Below are positions 42,729-60,947 of a stretch of DNA of 64,000 nucleotides, one piece after another. The notes below the pieces were generated by a model, which saw only the letters and a program-made list of their open reading frames with translations, searched no databases and was not told the DNA's origin. Made by a program: the position numbers and the translations under genes. The stretch comes from Zygnema cylindricum (Eukaryota > Streptophyta > Zygnematophyceae > Zygnematales > Zygnemataceae), in assembly GCA_037447655.1 (NCBI GenBank), contig JBBHKE010001891.1, positions 128,122 to 192,121 of the forward strand, given 5' to 3'. How positions within the stretch are numbered: the stretch's first letter is position 1; each line of letters opens with the position of its first letter.

Positions 42729-43748
42729 CTGAGGGAGAGAGAGGGAGGAGAGAGAGAGGAAGGAAGAGACGGAGGGAGAGGGTAAGGGAGAAAAATGTGC
42801 CTTTAACATTTAATTTAGCAAAAAAATACGAATAAAGATATCCACACTCCGAAGAAAATGTCATTCAAAAAATTAATATTACAAATTTAATATTCAAAAT
42901 TTAAAGTTCAAAATTTTACATTTCAGAAAACTCAAAAATCTCAATAACTAGTGTGGACTTCATTGGTTTACCTGAATACCTACAAAGGGACCAGATTTTA
43001 ATCTCAACAAATAAACTTCCGAATTTCGAGCCAAAGCCTCCCATCCAACTTTCTCCCTCTCCCTTTACCCCTAGAATTCCTCTCCCTCCCCCTCCCCCTC
43101 CCCCAATTCCTACGGCAGTGCCGTCCCTCGCCAAAGCTTATTTTCTCACTTCCTCCATCCTTCCCCCCTAAACCGCCCCACCAAAAGTCCTCTCCCTCTC
43201 CCCCTAACCCCCTTCACAATTCCTCACTAACCCAATTTCTCTTGCTCTACTCCCCGAAATTCCCCTCCCTCTGCCCCCCCAATTCCTCTCGCTCTACTCC
43301 CCCAACAACTCTCCCACCACCCCTACCTTGGGGTCGATGGAGGCAGAGACGTCTCCCCCCAACACCTCTCCACTCACTTTCAGGAGAACTCTCCTCCACT
43401 AGGGAAGGCAAGGGGAAGAGGGAGAGAGGGAGAGAGGGAGAGGCGAAACCAGCAATTATGCAGGGAACATCAGTCATGTACAACAAACTAAGGGAGAAAT
43501 GGTCCAGATGACATGACAAAATGTACTAATGTGGCCAATTTGAAGTTTTTTGAAGTTTTTTATGTCCAATGGTTGATATCAGGATGCAAACCGGCATTTC
43601 ACTTGAAAAGAGACGAAATCCATGATGTGAAATATAATAAATGTTGACTTGGAGTTGTTGATGTCAAGTCTAATATAGAAATAAAATTCGCCTATCAGAT
43701 GAAAAACTGTAATGTGATTCTTGACATTCATCATGGGAAGAGAAACCA
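42729..43748. other. Intergenic, no gene seen
   Basis: This stretch contains C-rich (43040-43330) and GA-rich (42730-42790, 43395-43445) low-complexity sequence. Any first exons of the UMP-kinase pseudogene would be expected here but none is recognisable. Confidence 0.5.
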
Positions 43749-45992
43749 TCACTTCATCGCGAGCCAGCTTCTTGTCGTCTGACTTTGCAGCCATGTCCAC
43801 ACTTCCTGACCTCGGGCAGATTGACGACCACTATTTCCCTGAATTGTGCGAAAGGGCGAACCGAACTGCTGAAGAATGGCTGATACTCTCCTTAGAAGAG
43901 TTTCCCCGTCAAAAGGACCTACCCTACTGCGTCCCCAGCCAGTGATAATGTGAATTTGTTCCAGAAACTTACCAGCCTCAAGTCTGCTCCTCAAATCTGA
44001 AAGCTCAACAGCCAGCACAGGTTCAACGGCAAGAGGGTGAAGATCATGAAGGTCAATATTCCAACTGTGTCTGTCTGGATATTGCATCCGTGTTAAAAAA
44101 CCCTGCATCTTAGCTTCTTTCCACAATCGACGGGCACGATTTTCCAGCCCCAATTTTGCCAGTGATGCAACGATTGCCATGATTGTGTCTTCCGCTAATG
44201 TTGCAGATTCAAATGTCAGCTTCTTGAGTTCACTAGCTATGCCATTCCAGAAGCTCTCCTCCTCACATACATGTTCAGGAGACATTGACAACTCCCAAAC
44301 TACCTTGTGTAGCCAATGACCACTGGCTTCCATGCAGTCCACCAGGCTCACCGCTCCCTCCTCTGACGTACACTCCAGGCAAAGAGTTAGGAGAGAGGTA
44401 TATGTGTAGGTATTGACAAGTCCCAACTCTTTCTTCATGGTAGCCAATGCACATTTAGCTGCAAAAAACATTCCCCTCTTTGCATAACCGGAGAGCAAAA
44501 TGAAGTACGTAACATGATCTGGTGTCAGACTGTCAGCTTTCATAGCTGCAATCAGATCCTCAGCCTCAGACATCTGACCAGTCTTCACATTCATTTGAAT
44601 CAGTACAGTGTAGACATGAGTACTCAATTTCAGACCCGTTTCGTATTTAACTTCATGGAAAAGACGTTTTGCCTGCTCCACGTCGTTTCGCTTCGAAAAA
44701 AAGTTAATGAGAGTGAGGTAGGTGAAGGTATCAGGCATCACTTTCTCTAGTTTCATCTCTTCCAGCAAAGCAAGAGCCTCCTCCCCAAGGTTTGCCTTAC
44801 AGTATGCTTGCATTAATCTGGTGTACTTCAAAACATTTGGAGGTAGTCCATTAGCCTTCATTTCTTTCAACACTGCTGCAGCTCTTTGAAATTGCTTCGT
44901 TATGCCATAGAGCGCAATCAGTTCACCATACAAATGTTCATTAAGTTTACAGTTGAACTTCTTGGCCTCCTCGAAAAACTCAATTGCTTCATAGGGGCGC
45001 CGAGCTTTGACCAGACCGCGAATGACAACACTGCAAAAAACCCACCAACAACTACATTACAAGACCTGACGAATCAGTTGTCTAAAAAGGAACTATAGAA
45101 CACTAAAAAAAAAAGAGAACATCAGATTATTACTATTGTTATCCAAACATGGACATAATTGCCAGGTCAGTTCTGACCTGAAAGTGTATTCATTTGGATG
45201 CACTCCAGTCGCCAACATCTGATTGTAAGTCTTCATCATCTTATCAAACTGGTGAGCGTCAGCATATGCTTTCATGACTGTTGTAAATGCAACGTCATCA
45301 ACTGCTCCTCCAGTAAACGAGCTAAAGTTATTTAAGAGCTTTTCCAGAAGAGTGAAATGTTTTCCATTTGCTAATATCTTCATGAGAGTACACAGAACAT
45401 ACTTATTTGTCACAAAAGTCGGCTGGCTTCTGACCCAATTGAAAAAACTAAGAGCTAGCGGTGGTTTATTTTCCAAGCGCTCAAGAACATAGCATGCATC
45501 GTAATGATTCACCTGTCCATGCCATGGCTGCAAAGACTCTATCAAACAGGAACCTAACTTGCTTGCCTGTTCCAATCTTCCATCTGCTAGTTCAATCCCT
45601 TCCAAAATTGCTAAAATAGTGGTCCCTTTATTTTTCGTCTGCTCTTGCAATCCCCACGCTCTTTGTGATTTCTGCAAAACACCCTGCCCAATACTTGGCA
45701 ACAGTTTCCCACCTTTCTTGTTAACATGTCGAACTCCCTTGTTCACATACTTTGCTATATGAACATCATCGACAATTTCAAACGAAGAGATGTCAGCATG
45801 TTCACGGCTGGAAATCGGTGGAGGAACATGAGAAAATCTTCTACATGGTAATACGGAAAGGCTCAAGTTCATAAAACCGAGCAATTCTCTGGAACTAAAG
45901 CAGCTAATAGAACAGACAACAGATGGCAGAAGACTGTCTATTGCACTACTCGACCTGACCAAACGCAGGTATTGAAAAATTGTTTGAGCCAT
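43749..45992 (-). CDS. PPR-SMR protein, organelle-targeted, 2 exons, complete
   Basis: Pentatricopeptide-repeat proteins bind organellar RNA base by base; those with a C-terminal SMR domain (GUN1, pTAC2, SVR7, SOT1 type) act in plastid gene expression or RNA cleavage. Exons 45178-45992 and 43749-45030 join in phase 2 (GTCAGA...TTTGCAG), giving 698 residues. The N-terminus (MAQTIFQYLRLVRSSS, then a basic Ser-rich stretch) suits a transit peptide. About nine P-type PPRs follow, for example KYTRLMQAYCKANLGEEAL and TYFILLSGYAKRGMF. The SMR domain covers about residues 595-690, with IDLHDL and the TGWG motif (HIITGWGRSR). No DYW or E editing domain is present. The exact orthologue is not assigned. 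Confidence 0.92.
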
Positions 45993-46339
45993 GTTGCAGA
46001 GTCTCTAACTGAATTCTGGAGGTTATAAACCTGGATGATGCCTCACCATGGAACATCATCCAGCCAGCATGAAGGCTACATTTATGTGAAACATTTCCGA
46101 CAATAATTTGTCAATGATCTGGCAAATACTGTATAAAACTGAAATAAAGAATGGCAAGCACAAGGAAAACAGTCAAGAGAAGCAGGCGTCGTTGACTTTC
46201 CAAGGCAAATGAGTGAAAACTGCAGCTATGCGTGCCCCGGATACTATACTAATCGACAGTAGACATTGCATCACAGCTGCTCGTTGTCGCCCTTTCCTGA
46301 TTTAGTCTTAGGGTTTCAAAAGTTGGCATTTCAACGGTA

Positions 46340-46828
46340 CACCGTGAATCGCTATTAGCGTAATAAAAAATATAGCGTAATGAAACAATTAGCGTACTTT
46401 ACGGTAAATTGTGTTTTTTCGGGTACACCATGATACTAATTTATCATGTACTCTAATTTGTAAACTGCTTTGTAAAAAATTTCGGCACGTAATATGTCCA
46501 CACTAAAACATGTAGATGTACGAAATTGTTCAAATCGTACGCCGTCGCGTTTTTTTGACATCTGCGTATGCCGGAAAATATTTACGCAATTATATATTAT
46601 TATATTTTCTGTACTTTTAAATTTAAAAATGTACAAAATAAAACAGATCTGACAGTCCGTACACCACAGTATTTAAAAGGACACTAAATTACAGTTATGA
46701 ACCGCATTGAGCGGGGTACCTCAAATAACGTGCAAAAATATTTAGCGTACTTTATTCTATTTGAGAATTCGCCCCAAAAAAAGGGGTACCCCAATTAGCG
46801 TCATGTACGCTAATAGCGATTCACGGTG
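46340..46828. mobile_element. Stowaway/Tc1-mariner-like MITE (489 bp)
   Basis: TA flanks the element at 46338-46339 and 46829-46830. CACCGTGAATCGCTATTAGC and the next three bases are perfectly inverted at both ends (23 bp). The interior repeats the subterminal TTAGCGTA motif. It shares its terminal motif with the 37879-38096 element but not its interior. Confidence 0.85.
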
Positions 46829-46920
46829 TACTGCAGCCAGAGTGACAATTCTCCAACATTCCTTCCACTGTCACTAGGTGAGTCCAAGGCTAACATACAC
46901 CATTTAGTGAAGAAATCAAG

Positions 46921-48237
46921 AAATCGTTAGTGTGGAGTTTGTTTAACTGTTATTCTAAGCCAAGTTTGGATGACGTGGCTGATTCTAAACCGTTTATACA
47001 ATCAGCATTGTGAAAAAAAACAATAAGGGCGTGTCCCCATGTGTTCAAGTAAGGGATTTTTCCCGTCGTTTACACAGAAAATGGGAATCCGTACTTGAAA
47101 AAATTATGCCGTACAAAAAATGGGCAAAAACTCAAATACAGTTTGCGTCATCTTGGAACTTGAAAGGTACGGCGATTTGGCAGTATTATCATCGCGACCC
47201 ACTTCCACGTCATCTTGACACTTGCACTGAAATCAAACCGCGACCTGCTTTTAATCAAAATACTACCTTATTGACGAATAGAACGCCTGGGTTGCACGTG
47301 TGAAAAGTTTTCAATTTTTTTTGCACGAAGGAAATTACACACTATTTTTTTCACTGCTCGTCACGAGCATGCACATAAGAAAATGACAAATATGTACGGA
47401 AAAAACTTGCAGGGGTCTCGGACCTCCACTTTCCTTCATGGGTCCTTTGCAAAATTTTACGTCGTCCTCGTCTCTCTTCCTCTTTCTCACTTGATCGCTT
47501 TAATGTCTCTCTCCCCTAAATGAAATGCGGCAATGATTGTTTCAAATGAAAGATATATTTTTTATCTTTTTTTTGAATATCTTTGGTCGTAGTTTGACGG
47601 CATATCGAATGATAAAAGATAAATAAAAGAAATCGGAAGCCATGGCGGAAAGTTTACGTACTAATGACGTCACAGCGTGGCGTGACTTCGCAATGTCAAA
47701 ACCTTAAACATTTACGATGTCAGAAAAACCTCGACGTCTACAACCGTCGCCGTTTTTGTAGACGTCACTTATTTTAGGAAGTTTCGCAGTAGTCTACATT
47801 TCATTTCGTAGTCTATCGCACATTTTGTAGACCTCTACGACTGTCACAAATTTGAAGTAATGAAAGCGCAAGTAATGAATGATATAGGAACACTTTGAAA
47901 AGTACACCGTAAAATCAGCGTTAAAATCCAAAATAACGTTTCAAAATATCGGTTACATGGGGACACGCCCTAAGTGTCATCTACACTATTTTTGTATATT
48001 GGGTTCGAGTTACGTTATCAATACAGTACGCGCACAAATCCATACTAATACGGCAAAATTGAGTATGAAGCAGTAGAATTGTATCGGACAGTCAAGATTT
48101 TTGTGCATACTCTGTCTTGCGTATTCAATACGTCATTGTTACACCTTTGCCTATCTTCTCTTCACTTCTTTAGTATTTAAATATTTTATTTTTCTTTTCC
48201 CCCTTTTATACCTCTTTAGTTTTTCATCACACGTTTT
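46921..48237 (+). repeat. Dispersed repeat R, copy 2, interrupted by a MITE
   Basis: Homologous to 38128-38537 on both sides of the element at 47027-47970. Where copy 1 has CAATTTGCGTCAT, this copy has CAA, TAA, the element, TAA, GTGTCAT. Confidence 0.65.
47027..47970 (+). mobile_element. PIF/Harbinger-like MITE, copy 2 (944 bp), nested
   Basis: A perfect 16-bp inverted repeat GGGCGTGTCCCCATGT is at both ends, with TAA duplicated at 47024-47026 and 47971-47973. The interior near 47641-47745 resembles the minus strand of copy 1. It is inserted in repeat R, and copy 1 of R provides the empty site. No transposase is encoded. Confidence 0.85.
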
Positions 48238-49317
48238 GCAATAAAGATATCACAATTGCCTCCGAGCTCCGAGCTTATGCTCACAAAGAGTAGGACTTTA
48301 TTAACAAATCACGATGGTAAACCATTTAGGAACATGGGAACAAAAAACTCAAGAAAAGCGAACCTAAAGAAAGGAAGGTAGAAGCAAACGCAAATGAAAA
48401 AAGTGGAACATAAAAGCTTGCAATTGGTATAAAGTCACAAATCAACATTGAAGATAAAAACAGGAAAGGACAAAAGCGGGAGGACTCCTATATCCCCTCA
48501 ATTTGTAAGAACGTCGACCATGAGTAAGGAAAATTCATCCAAAGAGAATCCTACGCAACTGAACATCTTGGTTTTTTGTTGAAATAAAGTCATTCATTTC
48601 ATCGTGGTGTGATATTGATGACACTATATTTTTAAATTTGGCCAGAAAAAGTAGAGACCAAATTAGTGTTATTAACTCTGATAACGATGGAGAGCTACAC
48701 TCTTATGCCGTGTATGTGTCAATGAAACGAAGATGCATGCAATACAATCAGCTATCAGTGACCGAAAGACTGAAAATCCTTGGATGTATTCCCCCGAAGT
48801 CATCATTATTTTATTTCTATGCGAATAAGAACTTTAATATATTTCTACCACAATTTCGAAAGGGTTCCATTTTATCACGCCTTCGAGCATAGGATAGACC
48901 ACATAATCTTACAATAACCGATTCAAAATGAGATGTTTTTAAATTCAACCTTCCTTAGAAAAATGATTTGAACGTATTTGGTTCATCCTATGGAATTAAT
49001 ATTAAAAAAAATATTGCCTTATGAAGTATGGTGGCTATAACAGTTAGAAGATTAATAAAAGAAAAATTACGGACACTGACTCTAGACTCTGTAAACTTTA
49101 AATGATTTCCAAAATTACAATTGAGCTTTACCTTTAGAAGAGGGTGTGTAGGATCGATACAAAATATGATTGCAGAAAAAAAAGACTGAATGAGGAAGCA
49201 AAAGACAGAAGCAAGAGGAGACTCCAGCAAAAGAGAAATATATTTAACCGGCAGTTTTTTTCCTTCCAAAAATTGATAATCTCTACCAAGACGACCAGAA
49301 ATACTCTCACGCGAACA

Positions 49318-49765
49318 AACAAGTAACAAATAAGTGAACGAGTACAATAGTACAAGTACTAGCCAAACAAGTACAAATATTATAACGAGTACAATAGTAA
49401 TAGTACGAACCAAACAAGTACAAATAAGATAACGAGTACAATAGTAATAGTACGAACCAAACAAGTACAAATAAGTGAATGAGTAAAATATGACTAGTGC
49501 TAACCAAACAAGTACAAATAAGATAATGAGTACACTAGTACTAGTACTAACCAAACAAGTAAAAAAAAGATAATGACTAATACTAACCAAACAAGTACAA
49601 ACAAGTGAACGAGTACAAAGTACTAGTACTAACCAAACAAGTACAAATAAGATAATGAGTACACTAGTACTAGTACTAGCTAAACATGTACGAATAAGAT
49701 AATGAGTACACCAGTACTAGTACTAACCAAACAAGTACAAATAAGCGAATGAGTATAATAGTAAT
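49318..49765. repeat. About 47-59-bp minisatellite
   Basis: About eight to nine tandem units of the form AACCAAACAAGTACAAATAAG + GTGAATGAGTACAATAGTA + CTAGTACT/AATAGTACG, with length variation between units. It has no coding meaning. Confidence 0.85.
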
Positions 49766-50015
49766 AACCAATCAAAATATGTAATGCACGAAACTACACA
49801 AAGTACGTGGTACACATGAAAACTAACCGCCTTACGAAAACAAATTACTACGTACGCAAATCAATCAAATCAATCAAACCAAAACAAAACCAAAACAAAA
49901 CCAAAACAAAACCAAAACAAAACAGGAACGCAAACTAAAAGCGTAAAGCACACCGCTAAACTAAACATTTATATGACGGCGCTCAATATAACTGAAACAT
50001 CGTTTGACAATGAAC

Positions 50016-56146
<6,131 letters not shown>

Positions 56147-56361
56147 GGTGGCAGCATTCGATCCAGTCGCCGCCTCAAAGGATTCATAAGTATTTTAGCA
56201 AGGGCCACGTGGCACTTTTAGTTTAAGAAGATCTGTTTTTTCTCAGACGATGAAGGGTTTGACAATGTAAAAACTAAAACTGTTTCCTTTTTTCCTCCAA
56301 AGCTGCAAAACTATTGAAGGGGTCTTTTAAGAAATAGAAAAGAGAGACATTTCTAGCCGCC

Positions 56362-56369
56362 TTATATAC
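56362..56369 (-). promoter_or_regulatory. TATA box of the LRR-EGF-proline-rich gene
   Basis: TATATAAG reads on the minus strand about 215 bp upstream of the ATG at 56146, leaving room for a 5' UTR of about 185 nt. It is the only good TATA motif in that interval. Confidence 0.5.
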
Positions 56370-56877
56370 ACCGGTTGCATATGAATCGAAAACAATCAGT
56401 TTAATGCATGGTGTCGTTTCGCACGTGTGAACATCGACAATTCAGCAACGGTCTCGGCGCGTAAAACCCGCAAAGTATTTATTCTATTTTGGTCAAAAAC
56501 ATTGTCCTTCGCTGAATTCAAACAGTGTCGGAAGTGCATTTAGAACCAATACTCCGGAATCCGCGGGGTCAAAATGACGGTACCAAATGGGGAAACTGTA
56601 GGCGCCAGAGGATTGGACGGCTCAGATAAGGTGAGTAGACGCGCGCCAAAAAAATGCCGGCGGCGCGTTATATTACGCCATAATAGGACAAAGTAACAAG
56701 AAGTAGGGAGAATTGCAGGGATACCTGGCGGCGCTTGAAACCCCACGAACATGACAAAAAGACGTGACGCCACTGAGGAGAGAAGAAGAGGGGTCACTTG
56801 ACGACCTTCTCAAAGACCTCCCTGTTGTGTACATGTAAGGGAATTCCTGGGGAAGGTTTATCTGGTTCTGGTGTTAG

Positions 56878-57015
56878 ACTGAGCCGTCGTGTCAGACCGT
56901 CGTGTCAAAACTGGACCGCGGTGTCAGGTCTACTGGACCGTCGTATTAGGTCTATTTGTACCTAGTCCACGTGTCACAATTGGACCGTCGTGTCTCGTCA
57001 AAACTTGACTATGGT
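56878..57015. repeat. Minisatellite of GACCGTCGTGTCA-like units
   Basis: About eight diverged copies of a 13-25-bp unit built on GACCGTCGTGTCA with spacer AGGTCTACTG or AAAACTG. It lies in the divergent promoter region. Confidence 0.75.
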
Positions 57016-57544
57016 GTCAGAACTGTACTGTACCGTCCAAGCCATAGTGAACACGTGCTAGCAGATCTAGCGGGAAATAGATTTACCTGCCTGAGGATAG
57101 CATGAGTAGATTTTGTGGGTTGTGGACACGTTAGATAGTCCATGGTCGGACCCAGCCAATGGAAATCTAAAGGATCATCACCGTGGGATTGACACCAGGC
57201 TGTTAGATTTAAAGGTGCAATATCGAAAATTTGAAGTAAAAGTGACTGTTGATGTGTCGTATTGAAAAGCAATTAGCGCACTTATGTACTAGGGCGCGGG
57301 AAATCAACCGACCGTTTCGGCGGCCGTATCGGTTGTGATCCGATATTAAAAAACCAAGTGTAAAAAACTCAAACGATTCGTAACTTGACTCGTCCTATCC
57401 GATATGAAACCAATGTCTGGCGAGTCTTGCGGGGTCAACCAAATTACATGCAGTCTCTAACAGGACACGTGGCAGATTCCAAAGAGGAGATTTGGAAATG
57501 AAGGTGGGCATGGGGACACGTGGAGGGCAGTGGGTACGCATTGA

Positions 57545-57597
57545 AAGCGGAGAGGGGAGGGGTGGGAGGGGAGGGGAGGGGTGGGGAGGGGAGGGGA
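57545..57597 (+). repeat. GGGGA-repeat tract
   Basis: More than eight runs of three to four G (GGGGAGGGG, GGTGGG) lie close together on the plus strand, enough for stable G-quadruplexes, about 200 bp upstream of the DUF815 start. Confidence 0.7.
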
Positions 57598-57727
57598 TTC
57601 ATTATATTCGTTTGCCATCCGAATTTGGGAATTGGAGGGGAAATAGTGATGGCATAAGGTGATATGAAGAATGTTTTTTGCGGAGGTTTTCATTCTTCCC
57701 CAGATCTTTTGTGGAGGGAAGGGAAGC

Positions 57728-57737
57728 TTATAAAAGC
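57728..57737 (+). promoter_or_regulatory. TATA-like box of the DUF815 gene
   Basis: TTATAAAAGC lies about 70 bp before the ATG at 57799. An alternative is that this is coding sequence of an exon beginning after CCCCAG at 57702, since the frame is open there too. Confidence 0.4.
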
Positions 57738-57798
57738 TCCTCATAGTCCTCAATCGGAAGGATGCCAGCTCAGCTTTCACCAGCCACACAGAGAGAGA

Positions 57799-59626
57799 AT
57801 GGAGATCAATTTGGAGCGACATCTCGCGGGTCTTCCGGCTTTTCATATGCTTTTGGTGAGAGAGAAAAGTTTTTTTTTTTTGTGAAGTTACTCAACTTTT
57901 CTTTTTATGGATAAGAATCTGTACTTGAGGATTGTGTGTCCGATACGAAGTTGTTTTTCCAAATGTTTTTCGCTTAATCTTGTTTCGAGGTTAAGGATTC
58001 GTACGCTAGAACCGTCTTTTGATCAGTTTTGTGATTATTGTTGGGATGGGGATGAATTTGAATCACAAAAACAGCATGGAGAGGCGGGACTTGGGAAGAC
58101 ATGGTTACTAAATTCGGTTCTTCACGATTTTGCCGAGAAAAAAGGCCTTCGAATTGTGACTTTGTTGAGACCGGATATAAAATCGATGGCCCGTTTGTTG
58201 GAGGAAATAAGTCGACATCCTCGGCTCAAGTTTGCGATCGTTATTGATGATCTCGCTTTTCGGGTGAGTGTTTCATTATAAGAAGGTTACTTTTGACAAT
58301 TTGACGCCTGTGTTCTTATTATTTCCTTTTTGGACATGTCTTCAGGTTTTGTTCTTATTATTTCCTTTTTCTATTTTTTCAAGTCATAAATGCGAGTTTT
58401 CGTTCTTCTCAATGTAGAGAAAACTGAAAAAGGTGTCGGAATTCGTGGTTGCTGGTGTAGGAACCAGGCACCTCCATAACATAAAAAGTAATATTAAAAA
58501 GATGAATCTTGTGTTGTGTACATATAAGGGAAATATAAGTAGATTTCCAGGGCGACTTTTTCTCAAATTATATGTTGAATGTGACGCAGGTTGGTGAAGA
58601 AGGATACCTGACTCTCAAGTGGAAATTGGAGGGAGCCCGACAGGTAAAAACAATAATTGTTTTGTGGATTTAAATTTGAATAATGAGTTTGCAAAGTCTG
58701 AAAGAAAGATGTTTTCTATAATTCTGTAATGTGCTGGTGAGGAGTTGTTGCGGTAGCAAATGTAGTCTTAGCTGGGAGGAATGGGTCTAAGTTCTTGCAG
58801 CAAATTCGAATTCATTTGTTATTTCTCATTTGATTGCTTTTGCAAAAGCAAGGATGGAATTATTCATGGATTCTGGAAACTTTCTGAGTTGTACGACTGA
58901 AATAGTCCACCGGCTTGCTAGCAGTTCACTCTTTTTGGCCAATCATGTATCTGTTCTTTTTATACAATATTTGGATAACAGGTAAGAGATGTGGAGAGTT
59001 TGCGAGAGGGTAAGAGGTATTAAGGGATCTTAAGAGATGTTAAGAGATGTGAAGACATGTTCGAATATGCTAAGAGATGGTTAATAGCTGTTAAGAATGT
59101 TAAAGACTGTTAAGAGACGTTAAGACATGTTAAGACGTGATGAGAGGTGTTAAAACATGTTACGAATGCTAAGCTATGGTTAAAAGATGTTAATGGTCAG
59201 AGATGTTATTTCCAAGACTAGATGTTAAGACGTTTCACACAATGTTAAGAGGTGTTCCCTAATCTCACTTGATGACCGGCCGTTGTTGAACTGATACAGC
59301 CGTGGCCTCCTAACACCATCCTTTGCGTCACGTCACCTGCCCGTGACATAATGTCACAAGCGGGCACGGGGCTCCAGGCGGGCAGTCTGGGCGGCGCCCT
59401 TGGGCTCCACTTCGGCCTGAGTCTGCACCTCCACATGGAGGCCGCCGCCTACGTGGAGTGTGTGAAAGAGCTTGCTGCTGGAGAGGGAAGGAGAGTGGGA
59501 GTGACGCAGGAACAGGAGGACGCAGCTTTAGACTGGCTGGCTCAGGTGAGGTCGTCAGTGCCTTCGTGGACCGGGAAGTACGACGTACTTGCGGCAGTAC
59601 AGTATTTGAGGTATTTGATAGTTTAG
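57799..59626 (+). CDS. DUF815-like AAA+ ATPase, incompletely resolved
   Basis: DUF815 proteins are AAA+ P-loop ATPases common in bacteria, of unknown specific role. Exons placed: 57799-57855 (ERHLAGLPAFHMLL, the segment before the P-loop), 58075-58263 (Walker A HGEAGLGKTWLLN, then LRLVTLL-like strand and Walker B FAIVIDDLAF), 58590-58643 (VGEEGYLTLKWKLEGARQ) and 59378-59626 (SLGGALGLHFGLSLHLHMEA, then an open frame to the stop). The first three join in phase 0. The segment that normally carries the ATSNRRH motif between GARQ and SLGGALG is not found. A possible piece, NHVSVLFIQYLDNR before GTAAGA at about 58980, does not fit the phase. The last exon is much richer in G+C than the rest. Either an exon was missed, or the gene is damaged. 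An upstream exon starting at 57703 is possible. Confidence 0.6.
58985..59260. repeat. GTTAAGAGATGTTAAGA-like minisatellite
   Basis: About 15-20 short diverged units of 12-18 bp (AAGAGATGTTAAGA, AAGACATGTTAAGA) in the region between DUF815 exons, where the missing coding segment should lie. Confidence 0.75.
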
Positions 59627-60947
59627 GGGAGGGATGTGGAAGGTGGGAGTTGGGAGATGGGAGATTGTATGTTTAAGTGTAGATTTTTTTGTGGGCAAAC
59701 GAAGTGCGGAGGAGGGTAAAGTAGGCAAGGATTGATTTGAATAGTTGAAATAGTGGGTAGGTAGCGGGAAAATTGCTGTAAGGGACTTGAGTGACTGTAT
59801 TACTGTATTCAATGTTGGAAGGGCTGGACTTTACTCCAAAATGTTCTTGGAGCCGTACACAATGTATGTAGGTCGTTACTGTAGGTTGACATAAAAATGA
59901 AGTATTTCGGGAGTACAGATGGAGAGAGGATTGTTGAGGTATTGTTCATCTCGCTGATTATTCATTCATTAAATTGATTCGACCGACAAAAAAAATGTTG
60001 CTGTCATGGCTGACAGGGAGAGAATTCTAGTGTTTATGAGCATGTGGTGTTTTGATTGTCTTTCTTGATGTGCGATGGGAAAGAAGATATGATAACACCT
60101 CCAAGGTCTACTGATTAGCAAGTAAAAAAGTTGCTTTGTTGAATATGTTTTGTCCTTTTGATGATTCTGAAGTGTCTGTGACTGCGTCTCACATTCCTTT
60201 GGAAATTTGAGACGCCTCAAAATTTAGCTATACCATCTTAGACCTAGGGAGACGAAGAGTTGCTTTTTATTGTTGAAAACCATTATCCTTCTCCTGTTCT
60301 GTTGGCTGGATATTCTGGTTTTGCTAACTGTTGTTATTGTGTTTCTCTGAAAATCGATAGTAGGTGTTGATGTAAGGTTACGGACACAAGTCTGGAAACA
60401 GAACAGCTATTTAAATAATTTCTCCTGCAGCTAATCTGAACCAATTATTCTCCAACTGATGTATATGTAAACACGAAGCTATCAAATTAAATATGCTTCC
60501 TCTTGCTCAGAAATTGTGAACAATACCACAACAAAGTATATGTACGTTCATCCGCTTTTCGGCAAAATAGAAAATGCAAGCCGCCAACGATATCTAAAGA
60601 AGGATATAATCAACTTTTTTCATTTCACAATATAAGAAGAGCATCTTCTCTTAAAAAATAATCTCTGCAACAAACCAATTGCAAAAAAAATAAAAATCAT
60701 ACGTCCCAAAATCTTTAAAAGAAATTGATTGTCAAATCCCAAACTATTTGAAGAAGTCTCTAGGTTGAATCAATTAGTTCTAGGCTCTGCTCTAGCTACA
60801 TAGCTCAAATCTGACCTGCCGCAGCTGCGGAAAGCAATGCGCTAGTTCTAATCGGAAGGTAAGTGACAGAGAAATCTACGAAAGAAAACCCTATTTGTAG
60901 CATCACGTTTCCATTCATTTACAGTAACAAATATCCACAATGTAAAA
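59627..60947. other. Convergent 3' flanks of DUF815 gene and LON2
   Basis: No gene is recognised. The 3' UTRs of both neighbours should lie here. Confidence 0.5.

Larger units (their letters stand above)
45993..50015. other. Intergenic, transposon- and repeat-rich
   Basis: No gene is recognised. It holds the PPR-SMR promoter at the left, two MITEs (46340-46828 and 47027-47970), repeat R copy 2, a minisatellite (49318-49765) and a CAAAAC repeat (about 49867-49925). An 84-codon open frame at 48638-48892 (plus) shows no family features and is not called. Confidence 0.5.
56147..57798. promoter_or_regulatory. Divergent promoter region of the LRR gene and the DUF815 gene
   Basis: The start codons at 56146 (minus) and 57799 (plus) face away from each other. 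CACGTG boxes lie at about 56203 and CACGTG-like GCACGTGTG at about 56420. A minisatellite (56878-57015) and G-rich repeats (57545-57595) lie between. No further gene is seen; an 87-codon open frame at 57009-57272 (minus) has no recognised features. Confidence 0.5.

Noticed and set aside
48638-48892. 84-codon plus-strand open frame
   Set aside because: No recognised motif, no promoter or splice context, AT-rich repeat surroundings.
49318-49765. Regular repeats that might suggest a CRISPR array
   Set aside because: Units vary in length and have no unique spacers; this is a eukaryotic minisatellite.
57009-57272. 87-codon minus-strand frame in the divergent promoter
   Set aside because: No family features, overlaps minisatellite-rich sequence, and lies upstream of a well-supported start codon.
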